Positions 25,525 to 34,136 are shown, numbered from the stretch's first letter. The stretch: DNA of 64,000 nt from SZUA-309 sp965215995 (GCA_965215995.1 OZ244128.1:3658001-3722000), one strand, 5' to 3'. Numbers and translations are program-made. Notes: a model not told the origin generated them from the letters alone.

Positions 25525-25605
25525 TTTTTCGAGTTTTTTCACGCAACTGAATTCTGCTGAACGACTTTTCCTGACCTGAACTTTATTCCTTAAAAAGGGG
25601 GACAC

Positions 25606-26646
25606 ATGAAACTAGGACTGCTGACCGGATACTCCGGCGCCCGCATGGGTATTCCCATCGATGCGATCAAACATGCTGAAAATTTGGGTTACGACTCTGT
25701 CTGGACCGCCGAGGCCTATGGTTCCGATGCGGTGACACCCGCCACCTGGATCCTCGCCCAGACCGAAAAGATCAAGGCGGGCACCGCCATCATGCAGATG
25801 CCGGCCAGAACGCCTGCCATGGCCGCCATGACGGCCATGACCCTGGCGGAAATGTCCGGTGGCCGATTCATCTGCGGCCTCGGCGCTTCCGGCCCGCAGG
25901 TGGTGGAAGGCTGGCACGGCCTGCCCTATGGCAAGCCCGTGACCCGGCTGAAGGAATACATCCAGATCATGAAGCAGATCTTTGCTCGTGAAGCGCCGGC
26001 GACCTTCGAAGGCAAGATGTACCAACTCCCGTATACCGGTGAAGGGGCGACCGGTCTCGGCAAGCCGCTGAAGAGCATCATGCACCTGCACGAAGAAGTG
26101 CCGATTTACGCGGCCACCATCACCCCGGCCGGTGTGGCCGCAGCCGCAGAAGTGGCGGACGGCTTCTTCCCGGTCTGGATGGACCCGGAGCAGTACCACG
26201 TCTTCGACGAGCCGATCCAGAAGGGCTTTGCTGCCGCCGGCAACAACAAGGACCTCACCAAGTTCGACATCGCGCCGTTCGTCACCGTGGTCATGGGCGA
26301 TGACGTGGAGCAGTGCATGATGCCCATCCGCGGCAGCATGGCGCTCTACATCGGCGGCATGGGCGCACGGGACAAGAACTTCTACAACGACTACGCCAAG
26401 CGTCTCGGCTTCGAGGAAGCCGCCGTCAAGATCCAGGATCTGTACCTGTCCGGCAGGAAGGACGAAGCCATGGCAGCCGTCCCTGCCGAGCTGATCGACG
26501 CCTGCCACCTGGTCGGCCCGGCGGACCGGATCAAGGAACGCCTGCAGCGCTGGACCGCTGCCGGTAACAAGGGCCAGGTATCGAGCATGCTGCTCGGCTG
26601 CCAGGATCCGAAGGCCCTGGAGTTGGTTGCTGAGACTGTGTTGTAA
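25606..26646 (+). CDS. Luciferase-like (LLM) class oxidoreductase, TIGR03559-type
   Basis: A 346-residue TIM-barrel oxidoreductase. KLGLLTGYSGA, YDSVWTAEAYGSDAVTP, TAIMQMPARTP and SGPQVVEGWHGLPYGKP match the family named F420-dependent LLM oxidoreductase TIGR03559, best known from actinobacteria. Members reduce or oxidise organic substrates with F420 or FMN. RBS AAAAAGGGGGA precedes the ATG. It begins a run of five LLM genes within 10 kb. Cofactor identity cannot be read from sequence by eye. Confidence 0.88.
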   Translation: MKLGLLTGYSGARMGIPIDAIKHAENLGYDSVWTAEAYGSDAVTPATWILAQTEKIKAGTAIMQMPARTPAMAAMTAMTLAEMSGGRFICGLGASGPQVVEGWHGLPYGKPVTRLKEYIQIMKQIFAREAPATFEGKMYQLPYTGEGATGLGKPLKSIMHLHEEVPIYAATITPAGVAAAAEVADGFFPVWMDPEQYHVFDEPIQKGFAAAGNNKDLTKFDIAPFVTVVMGDDVEQCMMPIRGSMALYIGGMGARDKNFYNDYAKRLGFEEAAVKIQDLYLSGRKDEAMAAVPAELIDACHLVGPADRIKERLQRWTAAGNKGQVSSMLLGCQDPKALELVAETVL

Positions 26647-26767
26647 GGCGGAGGGCGCGCCGCGAAGCCACGGACCTGGTGGCTGAAGCAGTGATCTAGA
26701 GTCTTGGAAAAGGAGCGCCTCGTGGCCACACATTGGTTTCGAGGCCGTCGCAGGCACATGGATGTGG

Positions 26768-26792
26768 GGAGAATTCGCGTAGCGAATTCTCC
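26768..26792. repeat. Internal hairpin 1 of the mosaic element
   Basis: A perfect 11-bp stem GGAGAATTCGC / GCGAATTCTCC with loop GTA. Confidence 0.85.
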
Positions 26793-26795
26793 TAA

Positions 26796-26816
26796 GCTGT
26801 TCGCTTTGCGAACAGC
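26796..26816. repeat. Internal hairpin 2 of the mosaic element
   Basis: A perfect 9-bp stem GCTGTTCGC / GCGAACAGC with loop TTT. It shares the TTCGC-NNN-GCGAA core with hairpin 1, which lies 3 nt away, suggesting a REP-type doublet. Confidence 0.85.
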
Positions 26817-26842
26817 CTCCTACTAAGAGCGGACAGGATGTC

Positions 26843-26876
26843 GGCTTTAGCCCGCGGGAGCGGGCGTTAAAAAGCC
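26843..26876. repeat. Internal hairpin 3 of the mosaic element
   Basis: GGCTTT (26843-26848) pairs with AAAGCC (26871-26876) and GCCCGC (26850-26855) with GCGGGC (26860-26865), loop GGGA, with an interior loop between the stems. Confidence 0.8.
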
Positions 26877-26960
26877 AAGCGTGCCACGAAACCAATGTGT
26901 GGCCACGAGGGGATCCGCTCCCAGCTACAGAAGAGGGGATCCGCCCTCCTCGACTGAAGA

Positions 26961-28004
26961 TCAGAGCTTTTCCACCAACCCCCAAGCTCGTTCCGATCGT
27001 ATTCGAGCAATATCACCATACTGCGTAGCCGTCTCCGAGCTGGCATTCCCATCCAGCCCCCGCTTGTACACGCCCTGAATAATCGCCGCCGAGCGGAACA
27101 TGTTGTAGATCAGGTAGAAGTTCCAGTTCTCGATCGCATCGATGCCGGCGTGCCTGCAGTACTCGGCAACGAACTCCTCCTCGGTTGGGATGCCGAGCGA
27201 GGGCAGGTCGGCACTGGCGAGACCTTCGGTGAAGTAGGAATCCCCATGGTAGTCCTGGCAGATGTAGCCTAGATCGGCCAGGCCATCGCCCAGGGTAGAG
27301 AGCTCCCAATCGAGCACGGCGGCAATCTTCGGCTCGCTCGGGTGGATGAGCATGTTGCCGAGGCGGAAGTCGCCGTGAACGATCACCGTCCTCTTCTGTT
27401 CCGGGATGTTCTCCGGCAGCCAGGCCATCAGGTTTTCCATGGCGTCGATCTCGTCGGTCTTCGAAGCCACGTATTGCTTTGACCAGCGTCCCACTTGGCG
27501 TTCGTAGTAGTTGCCGGGTCGGCCGAACTCGGAGAGACCCACGGCGTCCACGTCCACGGTGTGCAGGGCGGCCAGCACCCGGGCCATGTCGAGATAGATG
27601 GCGCGGCGCTCCTCAGGATTCAAGGACGGCAGCAGGAGCTCGGTGAAGACCCGGCCTTCCACCCTCTCCATCACGTAGAACTTGGTACCGATCACGGCGT
27701 TGTCTTCACAGAGGCAGAACATCTCCGGTACCGGCACGTCGGATCCGGCCAGGGCCTTCATCACCCGGAATTCCCGGTCCACCTGATGTGCGGAAGGGAG
27801 CAGCTCGCCGGGCGGTTGCTTGCGCATGACGTAGCGCCGCTCGGGGGTATCCAGCTGAAAGGTGGGGTTCGACTGTCCTCCCTCGAACTGGCGTATGGTC
27901 AGAGGGCCCGCGTAGCCCGCCACGTTGGCTTCCAGATAAGCAGCCAGAGCTGCTTCATCAAAGCGGTGCGCTTCTCGAACCGGTGTCAGCGCCACATCGC
28001 TCAT
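26961..28004 (-). CDS. Phosphotransferase family protein (ACAD10/11 kinase-like)
   Basis: A 347-residue protein with the aminoglycoside/choline-kinase fold. FEGGQSNPTFQL is the glycine-rich loop, RRYVMRKQPPG has the ATP-binding Lys, VIVHGDFRLGNMLIH is the catalytic loop (Asp in HGD) and VLDWELSTLGDGLADLGY the metal-binding DWE segment. This subgroup is homologous to the kinase domain of human ACAD10/11 and often sits with acyl-CoA enzymes, where it phosphorylates hydroxy-acyl groups. The start at 28004 has GAAGGA upstream. It is divergent from an LLM gene. Confidence 0.9.
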   Translation of the reverse strand: MSDVALTPVREAHRFDEAALAAYLEANVAGYAGPLTIRQFEGGQSNPTFQLDTPERRYVMRKQPPGELLPSAHQVDREFRVMKALAGSDVPVPEMFCLCEDNAVIGTKFYVMERVEGRVFTELLLPSLNPEERRAIYLDMARVLAALHTVDVDAVGLSEFGRPGNYYERQVGRWSKQYVASKTDEIDAMENLMAWLPENIPEQKRTVIVHGDFRLGNMLIHPSEPKIAAVLDWELSTLGDGLADLGYICQDYHGDSYFTEGLASADLPSLGIPTEEEFVAEYCRHAGIDAIENWNFYLIYNMFRSAAIIQGVYKRGLDGNASSETATQYGDIARIRSERAWGLVEKL

Positions 28005-28130
28005 GGTCTTTCCTTCGTTTCGAATACGGGACGGACGAGCATACGGCTTGATCTGGCCCGGGGCAAAATGCGACGCTTCCGGATGTTCTGCAAAGGACAC
28101 TCGACTACAGCAACTGGGGATTCACACGAA

Positions 28131-29129
28131 ATGTCGCTCGAAAAGCGCGTAGCAGTCACTCTGCCGGCCGGTCCGAACATCCAACACACCATCGACAGGC
28201 TAACCTGGGCGGAAGACAACGGTTATCCGGATGCCTGGTTCAGCGATTCCGGCGCGCCGGACACTCTGACGCAGGTCGCAGCGGTGGCCCACCATACGAA
28301 AAACATCCGGATCGGCGTGGCGGTGACGCCCGTGTATACCCGCAGCCCGTCGGTAATTGCAGCCAGCGCCAACGTGATCAGCCAGCTGCTGCCTGGCCGC
28401 TTCGTGGTCGGGCTCGGCTCTTCGAGCCAGACCATCATGGGTCAATGGAACGGCATCCCGCTCGATAAGCCGCTCACCCGGGTCAAGGAAACGGCGCAGC
28501 TGGTGCGGACCATGCTTTCTGGTGAGAAAACGGACTTTCAGGGTGAGACGTTGTTCAGCCGCGGCTACCGGCAGGCGCCGCTGGAAAATCCACCGCCCAT
28601 CTACATCGGCGCATTGCGGCCGAAGATGATCGAGATGGCAGCCGAGTATGGCGACGGTGTGATCTTCAATCTCTGGCCTAAGTCAGCACTGCCCAAGATG
28701 ATGGAGCATGTGGCTATCGGCGCTGAGAGAGCCGGCAAGAAGCCCGAGGACGTGGAGATCGTCAATCGGGCCATGGTGCTCGCGACCGACGACAAGGAAG
28801 CGGGGCGGAATCTGTTCCGGGCTGCGTTCGCGCCTTACTACGCCACGCCGGTCTACAACAGGTTTCTGGCCTGGGCGGGTTATGGCGATGCTGCCGACAC
28901 CATCACGGAGGGTTGGGCGGAGAAGGACCGGGCAAAAACCTCCGGTGCGCTCACCGATGAGATGATCGACGAGATCGGCATCATCGGCACAGAGGACGAG
29001 ATCCGTGAGCGCATTCGTGAAGATGCCGCCGGTGGTGTGCACACCTCCATCATCGCGCCGCTGGGGATAAACCCTGAGGATGCGCAACGCACGTTCGATA
29101 CCTTCCGGGCAGACGTTTTTCAGTTTTAG
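28131..29129 (+). CDS. Luciferase-like (LLM) class oxidoreductase
   Basis: A 332-residue member of the bacterial luciferase superfamily. SLEKRVAVTLPAGPNIQHTID opens the barrel, followed by YPDAWFSDSGAPDTLTQVAAVAHHTKNIRIGVAVTP and LLPGRFVVGLGSSS, the family's substrate and cofactor loops. Spacing of VSFLPK-type motifs is replaced by ALRPKMIEMAAEYGDGVIFNLWP. It resembles the methylene-H4MPT-reductase/F420-type branch more than alkanal monooxygenase. The next gene, an enoyl-CoA hydratase, starts 41 bp after its stop. Confidence 0.87.
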   Translation: MSLEKRVAVTLPAGPNIQHTIDRLTWAEDNGYPDAWFSDSGAPDTLTQVAAVAHHTKNIRIGVAVTPVYTRSPSVIAASANVISQLLPGRFVVGLGSSSQTIMGQWNGIPLDKPLTRVKETAQLVRTMLSGEKTDFQGETLFSRGYRQAPLENPPPIYIGALRPKMIEMAAEYGDGVIFNLWPKSALPKMMEHVAIGAERAGKKPEDVEIVNRAMVLATDDKEAGRNLFRAAFAPYYATPVYNRFLAWAGYGDAADTITEGWAEKDRAKTSGALTDEMIDEIGIIGTEDEIRERIREDAAGGVHTSIIAPLGINPEDAQRTFDTFRADVFQF

Positions 29130-29170
29130 TCGCCACAACGAATCAAACGAACAGGACACTAGGAGCACTC

Positions 29171-30010
29171 ATGAGCGAACCACTGGTTCTCATCGATGAT
29201 CCGGAGCCAGGTGTTCGTCGCCTGACACTCAACCGGCCGGACAAACGCAACCCGTTGTCTAACGAGCTTCGCACGGAGCTGTTTCAGGCACTTGAATCCG
29301 CCGACGTGGATGACACGGTCCGGGTGAGCATCATCCGTGGTGCCGGCAGTTGCTTCTCAGCCGGATATGATCTGAAGAGCAATGTGGCGGAAGGTCAACC
29401 GTTCTACACGGCGGGTGGACTTGGTAACTGGCCACGGCATGTAGTGGAGGGGTTCTTCCGGATCTGGGATCTGGCTAAGCCGGTCATTGCCCAGGTGCAT
29501 GGCTACTGCCTGGCCGGCGGTACGGAGCTCGCAACCGCCTGTGATCTGGTCTATGTGGCGGAGGATGCAAAGATCGGCTATCCGGTCGTACGGGCGATTT
29601 CGCCACCAGACAACCAGTTCTACCCATGGATCGTGGGCCTGCGGCGAGCCATGGAGATGATGCTCACCGGCGACCATATGTCCGGTATCGAAGCTGCAGA
29701 GTGTGGGTTCGCCAATCGGGCGTTCCCGAGTGATGTCTTGGAATCGTCGGTGCTTGGTATTGCCAGCCGGGTTGCACAGGTGCCTACAGACCTGCAACAG
29801 ATCAACAAGAGGGCCGTACACCGGCAGATGGACGCAATGGGCATTCGTGCTGGCATCCGTGCTGGCACTGAAATGCAGCAGCTGGCTACCTTCACGGCAT
29901 CCACTCAGGCCCACCTCGCCGAGCTGAGGCAGGGACTTACGGAAGCGCTCTCCAAGCGGGATGCCGCCTTCGGTGACTACCGGACGGAGTCGAGCGACAA
30001 AGGGAATTGA
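29171..30010 (+). CDS. Enoyl-CoA hydratase/isomerase (crotonase) family protein
   Basis: A 279-residue crotonase-fold enzyme. VRRLTLNRPDKRNPLSNELR is the N-terminal motif, SIIRGAGSCFSAGYDL forms the first oxyanion-hole strand, and HGYCLAGGTELATACDLVYV the second. At the position of the catalytic glutamates the sequence reads YPVVRAISPPDN, so the hydratase pair typical of FadB is not evident and another crotonase reaction is possible. It probably follows the LLM gene in one operon. RBS AGGAG is upstream. Confidence 0.9.
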   Translation: MSEPLVLIDDPEPGVRRLTLNRPDKRNPLSNELRTELFQALESADVDDTVRVSIIRGAGSCFSAGYDLKSNVAEGQPFYTAGGLGNWPRHVVEGFFRIWDLAKPVIAQVHGYCLAGGTELATACDLVYVAEDAKIGYPVVRAISPPDNQFYPWIVGLRRAMEMMLTGDHMSGIEAAECGFANRAFPSDVLESSVLGIASRVAQVPTDLQQINKRAVHRQMDAMGIRAGIRAGTEMQQLATFTASTQAHLAELRQGLTEALSKRDAAFGDYRTESSDKGN

Positions 30011-30052
30011 TCAGGCCCTCCCGGTCTTACAGGAAGCATCACAAGGAAGTCG

Positions 30053-30712
30053 ATGAAGCAGATCTTCATCATTCGGCATGGACAGACCGAATGGAACATG
30101 GCGCGCCGAATGCAGGGACGGCTCGACTCGCCGCTCACTCATGCCGGCACGGAGCAGGCGCACAGCCATGGTGAGGCCCTCAAAGGCCTGACACCCATTG
30201 AGGTCATGTATGTGTCTCCTTCGGGGCGCACTCGGGAGACGGCCTACATCATCAACTCCTACGTGCGCGCGCCTGTCGAGTTCGAGGATGCGCTTCTGGA
30301 ACGCGACGTCGGACTCTGGTCCGGGTTGACGGTGGACGAGCTCGAAGATGCCTTTCCACAAGCCTGGCGGGCTCGACTGGACGACCCATTCAATCACCGA
30401 CCTCCGGAAGGCGAGAGCCTCAAGGACATGGGCGAGCGGTGCGCGCCGTTCCTGGAAGCGCTGCTGGCTGGACCGGCGATGAACGTGGCCCTGGTCACTC
30501 ACCAGGTGATGTCGCGGGTAATCGTCGGGCAGTTGCTGGCACTGAGCCCGGAAGAGACTGTCCAGGTCATACACCCGAACGAGGCTTTCTACCGGATCAA
30601 CGTCGGTGAGATCAGGTCCGCCAGCTACTTCCTGGAAGGTCGAGGTCCATACGACGGTTTGCTTCACCACGGTGACGGTGAAACAATTCCGCCGCTGAAC
30701 CGGCCACGCTGA
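30053..30712 (+). CDS. Histidine phosphatase (phosphoglycerate mutase-like)
   Basis: A 219-residue member of the histidine phosphatase superfamily. The phosphohistidine motif RHG is at 8-10 (IIRHGQTEWN), SPSGRTRETA gives the second Arg, LLERDVGLWSGLT the catalytic Glu region, and LVTHQVMSRV the second His. Such enzymes act as phosphoglycerate mutases, cobalamin or sugar phosphatases. Its location in a catabolic island does not reveal the substrate. Confidence 0.9.
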   Translation: MKQIFIIRHGQTEWNMARRMQGRLDSPLTHAGTEQAHSHGEALKGLTPIEVMYVSPSGRTRETAYIINSYVRAPVEFEDALLERDVGLWSGLTVDELEDAFPQAWRARLDDPFNHRPPEGESLKDMGERCAPFLEALLAGPAMNVALVTHQVMSRVIVGQLLALSPEETVQVIHPNEAFYRINVGEIRSASYFLEGRGPYDGLLHHGDGETIPPLNRPR

Positions 30713-30787
30713 GCGCTTGAACGAACCTCACAGAAGGTTGCTGCAACGCCATTCGAGCCGGATGCATTTTACTTTGGGGGACTGGAC

Positions 30788-31795
30788 ATGAAAGTAGACG
30801 GTGGGGTCGGCTGGGAGCTCGACAAGGTAGGCGCGCAGGCGCAGGAACTGGAAGAGATGGGCTACTCCGGCGTGATGACCGCCGAAACCTCCCACGATCC
30901 TTTTTTCCCCCTGCTGGTGGCCGCGCAGAACACCGAAAGGGTAGATCTCATGACTTCCATCGCGGTTGCGTTTGCGCGCACACCGATGACGCTGGCGAAT
31001 ATCGGTCATGATCTCAATGCCGCGTCCAAGGGGCGTTTCGTTCTGGGCCTGGGCTCGCAGATCAGGCCGCATATCACCAAGCGATTCAGCATGCCCTGGT
31101 CATCACCGGCGGCGCGGATGCGGGAGTTCATTCTTGCCATGCGGGCGATCTGGGCGAACTGGCACGAAGGCGAGGAGCTGGCCTTCACCGGCAAGTTCTA
31201 CCAGCACACGCTGATGACCCCCTTCTTCACGCCCACGGATACCGAGTTTGGTGCGCCGCGCGTCTTCCTGGCGGCCGTAGGCCCGCTGATGACGGAAGTG
31301 GCGGGGGAGGTCGCAGACGGCGTGATCTGCCATGCCTTCACCACCGAGAAATACCTGCGCGAAACCACGTTGCCGGCGCTCGAACGGGGATTTGCCAAGG
31401 CAGGCAAGTCCCGGGCGGACTTCGAGATCAGCTACCCGGTGTTCGTGGTCACCGGTAAAAATGAGAAGGAGATTGACCAGACCAAGGTGGCTACCCGGCA
31501 GCAGATTGCTTTCTACGGCTCCACACCGGCCTACAAGCCGGTGCTGGATAGCATCGGTGCCGGCGAGTTGCAGGGCGAGCTGAACGCGATGTCCAAGCAG
31601 GGTCGCTGGGAAGAGATGGGCGGCCTGATCGATGAGAGCATCCTCAAGGAATTCGCGGTGGTGGGTGAGCCTTCCACCATTGCCGGACAGATCATCGATC
31701 GCTATGGCGACATCATCGATCGCACGTCCGCAGCGTACGCGCACATCGGCAAGGAAGACCGGGCCAACATCATCAGCGAGCTCACCGCTGCCTGA
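30788..31795 (+). CDS. Luciferase-like (LLM) oxidoreductase, TIGR03617-type, copy 1
   Basis: A 335-residue protein starting MKVDGGVGWELDKVG. The segments MTAETSHDPFFPLLVAAQ, SIAVAFARTPMTLANIGHDLNA, LGLGSQIRPHITKRFSMPWS and YQHTLMTPFF are diagnostic of the TIGR03617 family of proposed F420-dependent oxidoreductases. Copy 2 follows after 36 bp and has the same length, so the two are tandem duplicates. RBS GGGGGA precedes the ATG. Confidence 0.9.
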   Translation: MKVDGGVGWELDKVGAQAQELEEMGYSGVMTAETSHDPFFPLLVAAQNTERVDLMTSIAVAFARTPMTLANIGHDLNAASKGRFVLGLGSQIRPHITKRFSMPWSSPAARMREFILAMRAIWANWHEGEELAFTGKFYQHTLMTPFFTPTDTEFGAPRVFLAAVGPLMTEVAGEVADGVICHAFTTEKYLRETTLPALERGFAKAGKSRADFEISYPVFVVTGKNEKEIDQTKVATRQQIAFYGSTPAYKPVLDSIGAGELQGELNAMSKQGRWEEMGGLIDESILKEFAVVGEPSTIAGQIIDRYGDIIDRTSAAYAHIGKEDRANIISELTAA

Positions 31796-31831
31796 GTCAA
31801 TAGCGTTTTAGAATCGCAAACAGGAGAGACC

Positions 31832-32839
31832 ATGAAAGTAGATAGCGGCATAGGATTCGATCTGCACAAGATTCCGGAGCAGGTGAAGGCCATTGAGGCA
31901 GCCGGCTACGATGGTGTGCGCACGGCGGAGATGAATCACGATCCGTTCTTCCCGCTGCTGCTCGCAGCGGAGCACAGCGAGAAGCTGGAACTTGCCACGT
32001 CGATCGCGGTGGCCTTTGCCCGCAGCCCGATGAATCTGGCGAATATCGGCCATGACCTGAATGCATATTCGAAGGGTCGATTCACACTCGGCCTGGGCTC
32101 TCAGATCAAGCCGCACATCACCAAGCGATTCAGCATGCAGTGGGGTGCACCTGCCGCGCAAATGCGTGAGCTGGTTCTCGCCATGCGGGCCATATGGGCC
32201 AACTGGTATGACGGTGAGCCGCTCGAGTTCGTCGGCAAGTACTATCGCCACACGCTGATGACACCTGCCTTCACCCCGCAGGACACCGAGTACGGCGCAC
32301 CAAAGGTGATCCTGGCTGCAGTGGGTCCGGCCATGACGGAAGTGGCCGGTGAGGTGGCCGACGGCATGATCATCCATCCGTTCAGCAACGTGCCGTACAT
32401 CGAGTCCGTGACGCTGCCTGCCATCGAGCGTGGCCTGGCCAAGGCTGGCCGGAGCCGGGACGACTTCGAGATCTCCTACTCGAGCTTCGTGGTCACCGGT
32501 CGGGACGAGGCTGAGTTTGCGGCGTCGAAGAAAGCGGCCAAGGAGCGGATCGCCTTCTACGGCTCCACGCCTGCCTACAAGGGTGTGCTGGACGCCATCG
32601 GCGTGGGCGAGCTGCAGGGTGAGTTGAATGCCATGTCCAAGCAGGGTCGCTGGCAGGAGATGGGCGAGTTGATCACCGACGAGATCATCAATGCGTTCGG
32701 AGTAATGGGGGAACCCGGTGAGATCGCGCCTGAGATGCTCAAGCGCTATGCGAGCTTCACCGATCGCACCTCCGCCAGCTTTCCGGTAGCGGACGCCAGT
32801 GAGCGGGATGCCATCATCGCGGCCCTTCGTGCTGGCTGA
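31832..32839 (+). CDS. Luciferase-like (LLM) oxidoreductase, TIGR03617-type, copy 2
   Basis: A 335-residue paralogue of the preceding gene, aligning without gaps over most of the length and roughly two thirds identical by eye (SIAVAFARSPMNLANIGHDLNA, LGLGSQIKPHITKRFSMQWG). Differences cluster in the loop after KFYQHTLM/KYYRHTLM and in the C-terminal third, where substrate specificity is expected. RBS AGGAGAG precedes the ATG. A Rho-independent terminator follows 26 bp after the stop, ending this operon. Confidence 0.9.
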   Translation: MKVDSGIGFDLHKIPEQVKAIEAAGYDGVRTAEMNHDPFFPLLLAAEHSEKLELATSIAVAFARSPMNLANIGHDLNAYSKGRFTLGLGSQIKPHITKRFSMQWGAPAAQMRELVLAMRAIWANWYDGEPLEFVGKYYRHTLMTPAFTPQDTEYGAPKVILAAVGPAMTEVAGEVADGMIIHPFSNVPYIESVTLPAIERGLAKAGRSRDDFEISYSSFVVTGRDEAEFAASKKAAKERIAFYGSTPAYKGVLDAIGVGELQGELNAMSKQGRWQEMGELITDEIINAFGVMGEPGEIAPEMLKRYASFTDRTSASFPVADASERDAIIAALRAG

Positions 32840-32865
32840 GCGCCAGGGGGAGCTGTCTGCTCAGA

Positions 32866-32890
32866 AAAAAGGGGCGAATAGCCCCTTTTT
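32866..32890 (+). terminator. Rho-independent terminator after the LLM pair
   Basis: AAAAAGGGGC (32866-32875), loop GAATA, GCCCCTTTTT (32881-32890): a 10-bp perfect stem ending in a T-run on the + strand. Confidence 0.92.
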
Positions 32891-33335
32891 ACGTTTTGCT
32901 TGGTCGCATGGCCAGGTTTAGATCGTTTCGTTCTAGGCTCGTCCGCAAGGGCCCAGTGTGCGTAATCGCACACCTTATCTGTGATCGGTTTCAAAGTAAG
33001 CGGCCACTCACTTGACGTTCCGTTACAAGGGTGTGACAGATCGGCAACGGTTTGTGACGTATTTCCGGTTTATTGTGTGCTGCAACATCAGTAAAATGCC
33101 CGACGACCGTTGAGGTCAGGGGTGAGAAGAGAGCTGCAGGGCTGTTGCGTTCTTTATGCAGGAAGGTGTGCATAGAGGGATGCGCAAAAGCGCGACTGAC
33201 GCGACTGAAGAGCGCGAAAGAAAAGCGCGACTGAAACGGGATTCCCGTTCAGCTTCCAGTCAGGCAGCAACCTTCATTCTCCCTACCCGAACGTCAACGA
33301 GTGTTTTGAACCCCTAAACGAGACACGAGCAAGTT
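32891..33335 (+). other. 445-bp leader region before the lytic transglycosylase, no clear gene
   Basis: AT content is higher than around it. A candidate -10 TAAAAT (33092-33097) lies 17 nt after TTTATT. Downstream, AAAAGCGCGACTGA occurs twice (33186-33199 and 33222-33235) and a third partial copy between them; a hairpin CTGA-A-ACGGG/CCCGT-TCAG sits at 33230-33253. If the promoter is real the 5' UTR exceeds 200 nt. Confidence 0.45.
33156..33317 (+). CDS. Possible 53-codon leader ORF, uncertain
   Basis: ATG at 33156 opens a basic, Arg/Ser/Thr-rich frame (starts MQEGVHRGMRKSATDATEE) ending at TAA 33315-33317. It is in the same frame as the transglycosylase, whose TTG start lies 18 nt after this stop. 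No convincing ribosome-binding site is seen; it may be untranslated leader. Confidence 0.2.
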   Translation: MQEGVHRGMRKSATDATEERERKARLKRDSRSASSQAATFILPTRTSTSVLNP

Positions 33336-34043
33336 TTGAGCACGCAGTCTAGAAATCAGCTCTGGCAGCTGGCCGCCGATAGCATCTCTCGCATTGAGAA
33401 GATCGTTTCCCGGGCGCTCGTCAAGGTAAGCGCCCGCTGGCTGGCGGTGCCTGGCAATCTGCGTCGCGTCGCCTACTCTCACATGGCGCTCATCGGTCTG
33501 CTGGCCGCAACGGCTCTGGTGGTGTCCTTCAACGGTACGAACAAGGGCTATGAGCGAATCGCATTCGCTTTGCCTGCGGTAGAGCATACGAACGTGCCCT
33601 GGCACTCGGAAGTGGACGCATTCGGCCACAAGGTGAGCCAGGCCTTCGGCGTTCGCCGCAATACGGCCACCGAATTTGCCGGTTGGATTCTCGAAGCCAG
33701 CGAACGGCAGGGTCTGGAGCCGGAACTCCTGGCAAGTCTGGTGCTCACCGAAAGCTCGTTCCGGAAAAACGTGGTCTCTCATGTGGGCGCCATTGGTCCT
33801 GCTCAGGTGCGGCCCGAGTACTGGAGCGGGTTCTGCGGCAGCAGCGATCTGCTGGATCCTGCGGAGAACATATACTGCGGCGCCCAGGTGCTTTCGCACC
33901 TGATGGATCGTTGTGGTGACGACACCACCTGTGCACTCACGGCCTACAACATCGGCCCATACGGCGAAGAGAAGCAGGCAGGGCGCCGCTACGTCTCCAA
34001 GGTCGGTCGTTACACGGAAACGCTCCGCAAGTACCCCCTCTGA
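33336..34043 (+). CDS. Lytic transglycosylase (SLT-like), membrane-anchored
   Basis: A 235-residue protein with an N-terminal cytoplasmic segment, one transmembrane helix (about 47-66) and a C-terminal lysozyme-like domain. The catalytic Glu lies in LASLVLTESSFRKNVVSHVGAIGPAQVRP, the SLT hallmark ESSF...G..G..Q; ALTAYNIGP is the AYNxGP motif. It would cleave peptidoglycan to 1,6-anhydro products. The only start before the anchor is TTG at 33336 with a weak upstream site; ATG at 33483 would remove part of the anchor. The preceding leader is unusually long. Confidence 0.85.
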   Translation: MSTQSRNQLWQLAADSISRIEKIVSRALVKVSARWLAVPGNLRRVAYSHMALIGLLAATALVVSFNGTNKGYERIAFALPAVEHTNVPWHSEVDAFGHKVSQAFGVRRNTATEFAGWILEASERQGLEPELLASLVLTESSFRKNVVSHVGAIGPAQVRPEYWSGFCGSSDLLDPAENIYCGAQVLSHLMDRCGDDTTCALTAYNIGPYGEEKQAGRRYVSKVGRYTETLRKYPL

Positions 34044-34136
34044 TTTCCCTCTATCGGCGTCCACCGGGCGACTGAAAGTCGAAACACTCCTGTATGATCG
34101 CCTGAGTGCCTCAAGGCACCTGGAGGATTGATCATC

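Larger units (their letters stand above)
26718..26910. repeat. Mosaic inverted-repeat element (REP/MITE-like)
   Basis: A perfect 24-bp inverted repeat (arms 26718-26741 and 26887-26910) encloses three further hairpins in 145 bp. Pairing may extend outward with GGAGCG (26712-26717) and CGCTCC (26916-26921) across a small interior loop. It fills most of the gap between two convergent genes. No open reading frame of note and no transposase are inside. It resembles a non-autonomous palindromic element; a complex bidirectional terminator is the alternative. A 12-bp direct repeat GAGGGGATCCGC occurs at 26907-26918 and 26933-26944, overlapping its right edge. Confidence 0.75.

Noticed and set aside
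26768..26876. CRISPR array
   Set aside because: The repeated hairpins are not identical, have no regular spacers, and no cas gene is in the window.
26718..26910. Insertion sequence with transposase
   Set aside because: Although inverted repeats are present, the interior is only 145 bp of hairpins with no coding potential.
32891..33335. c-di-GMP or cobalamin-type riboswitch before the transglycosylase
   Set aside because: None of the conserved blocks of those classes could be found; only repeats and one hairpin are visible.
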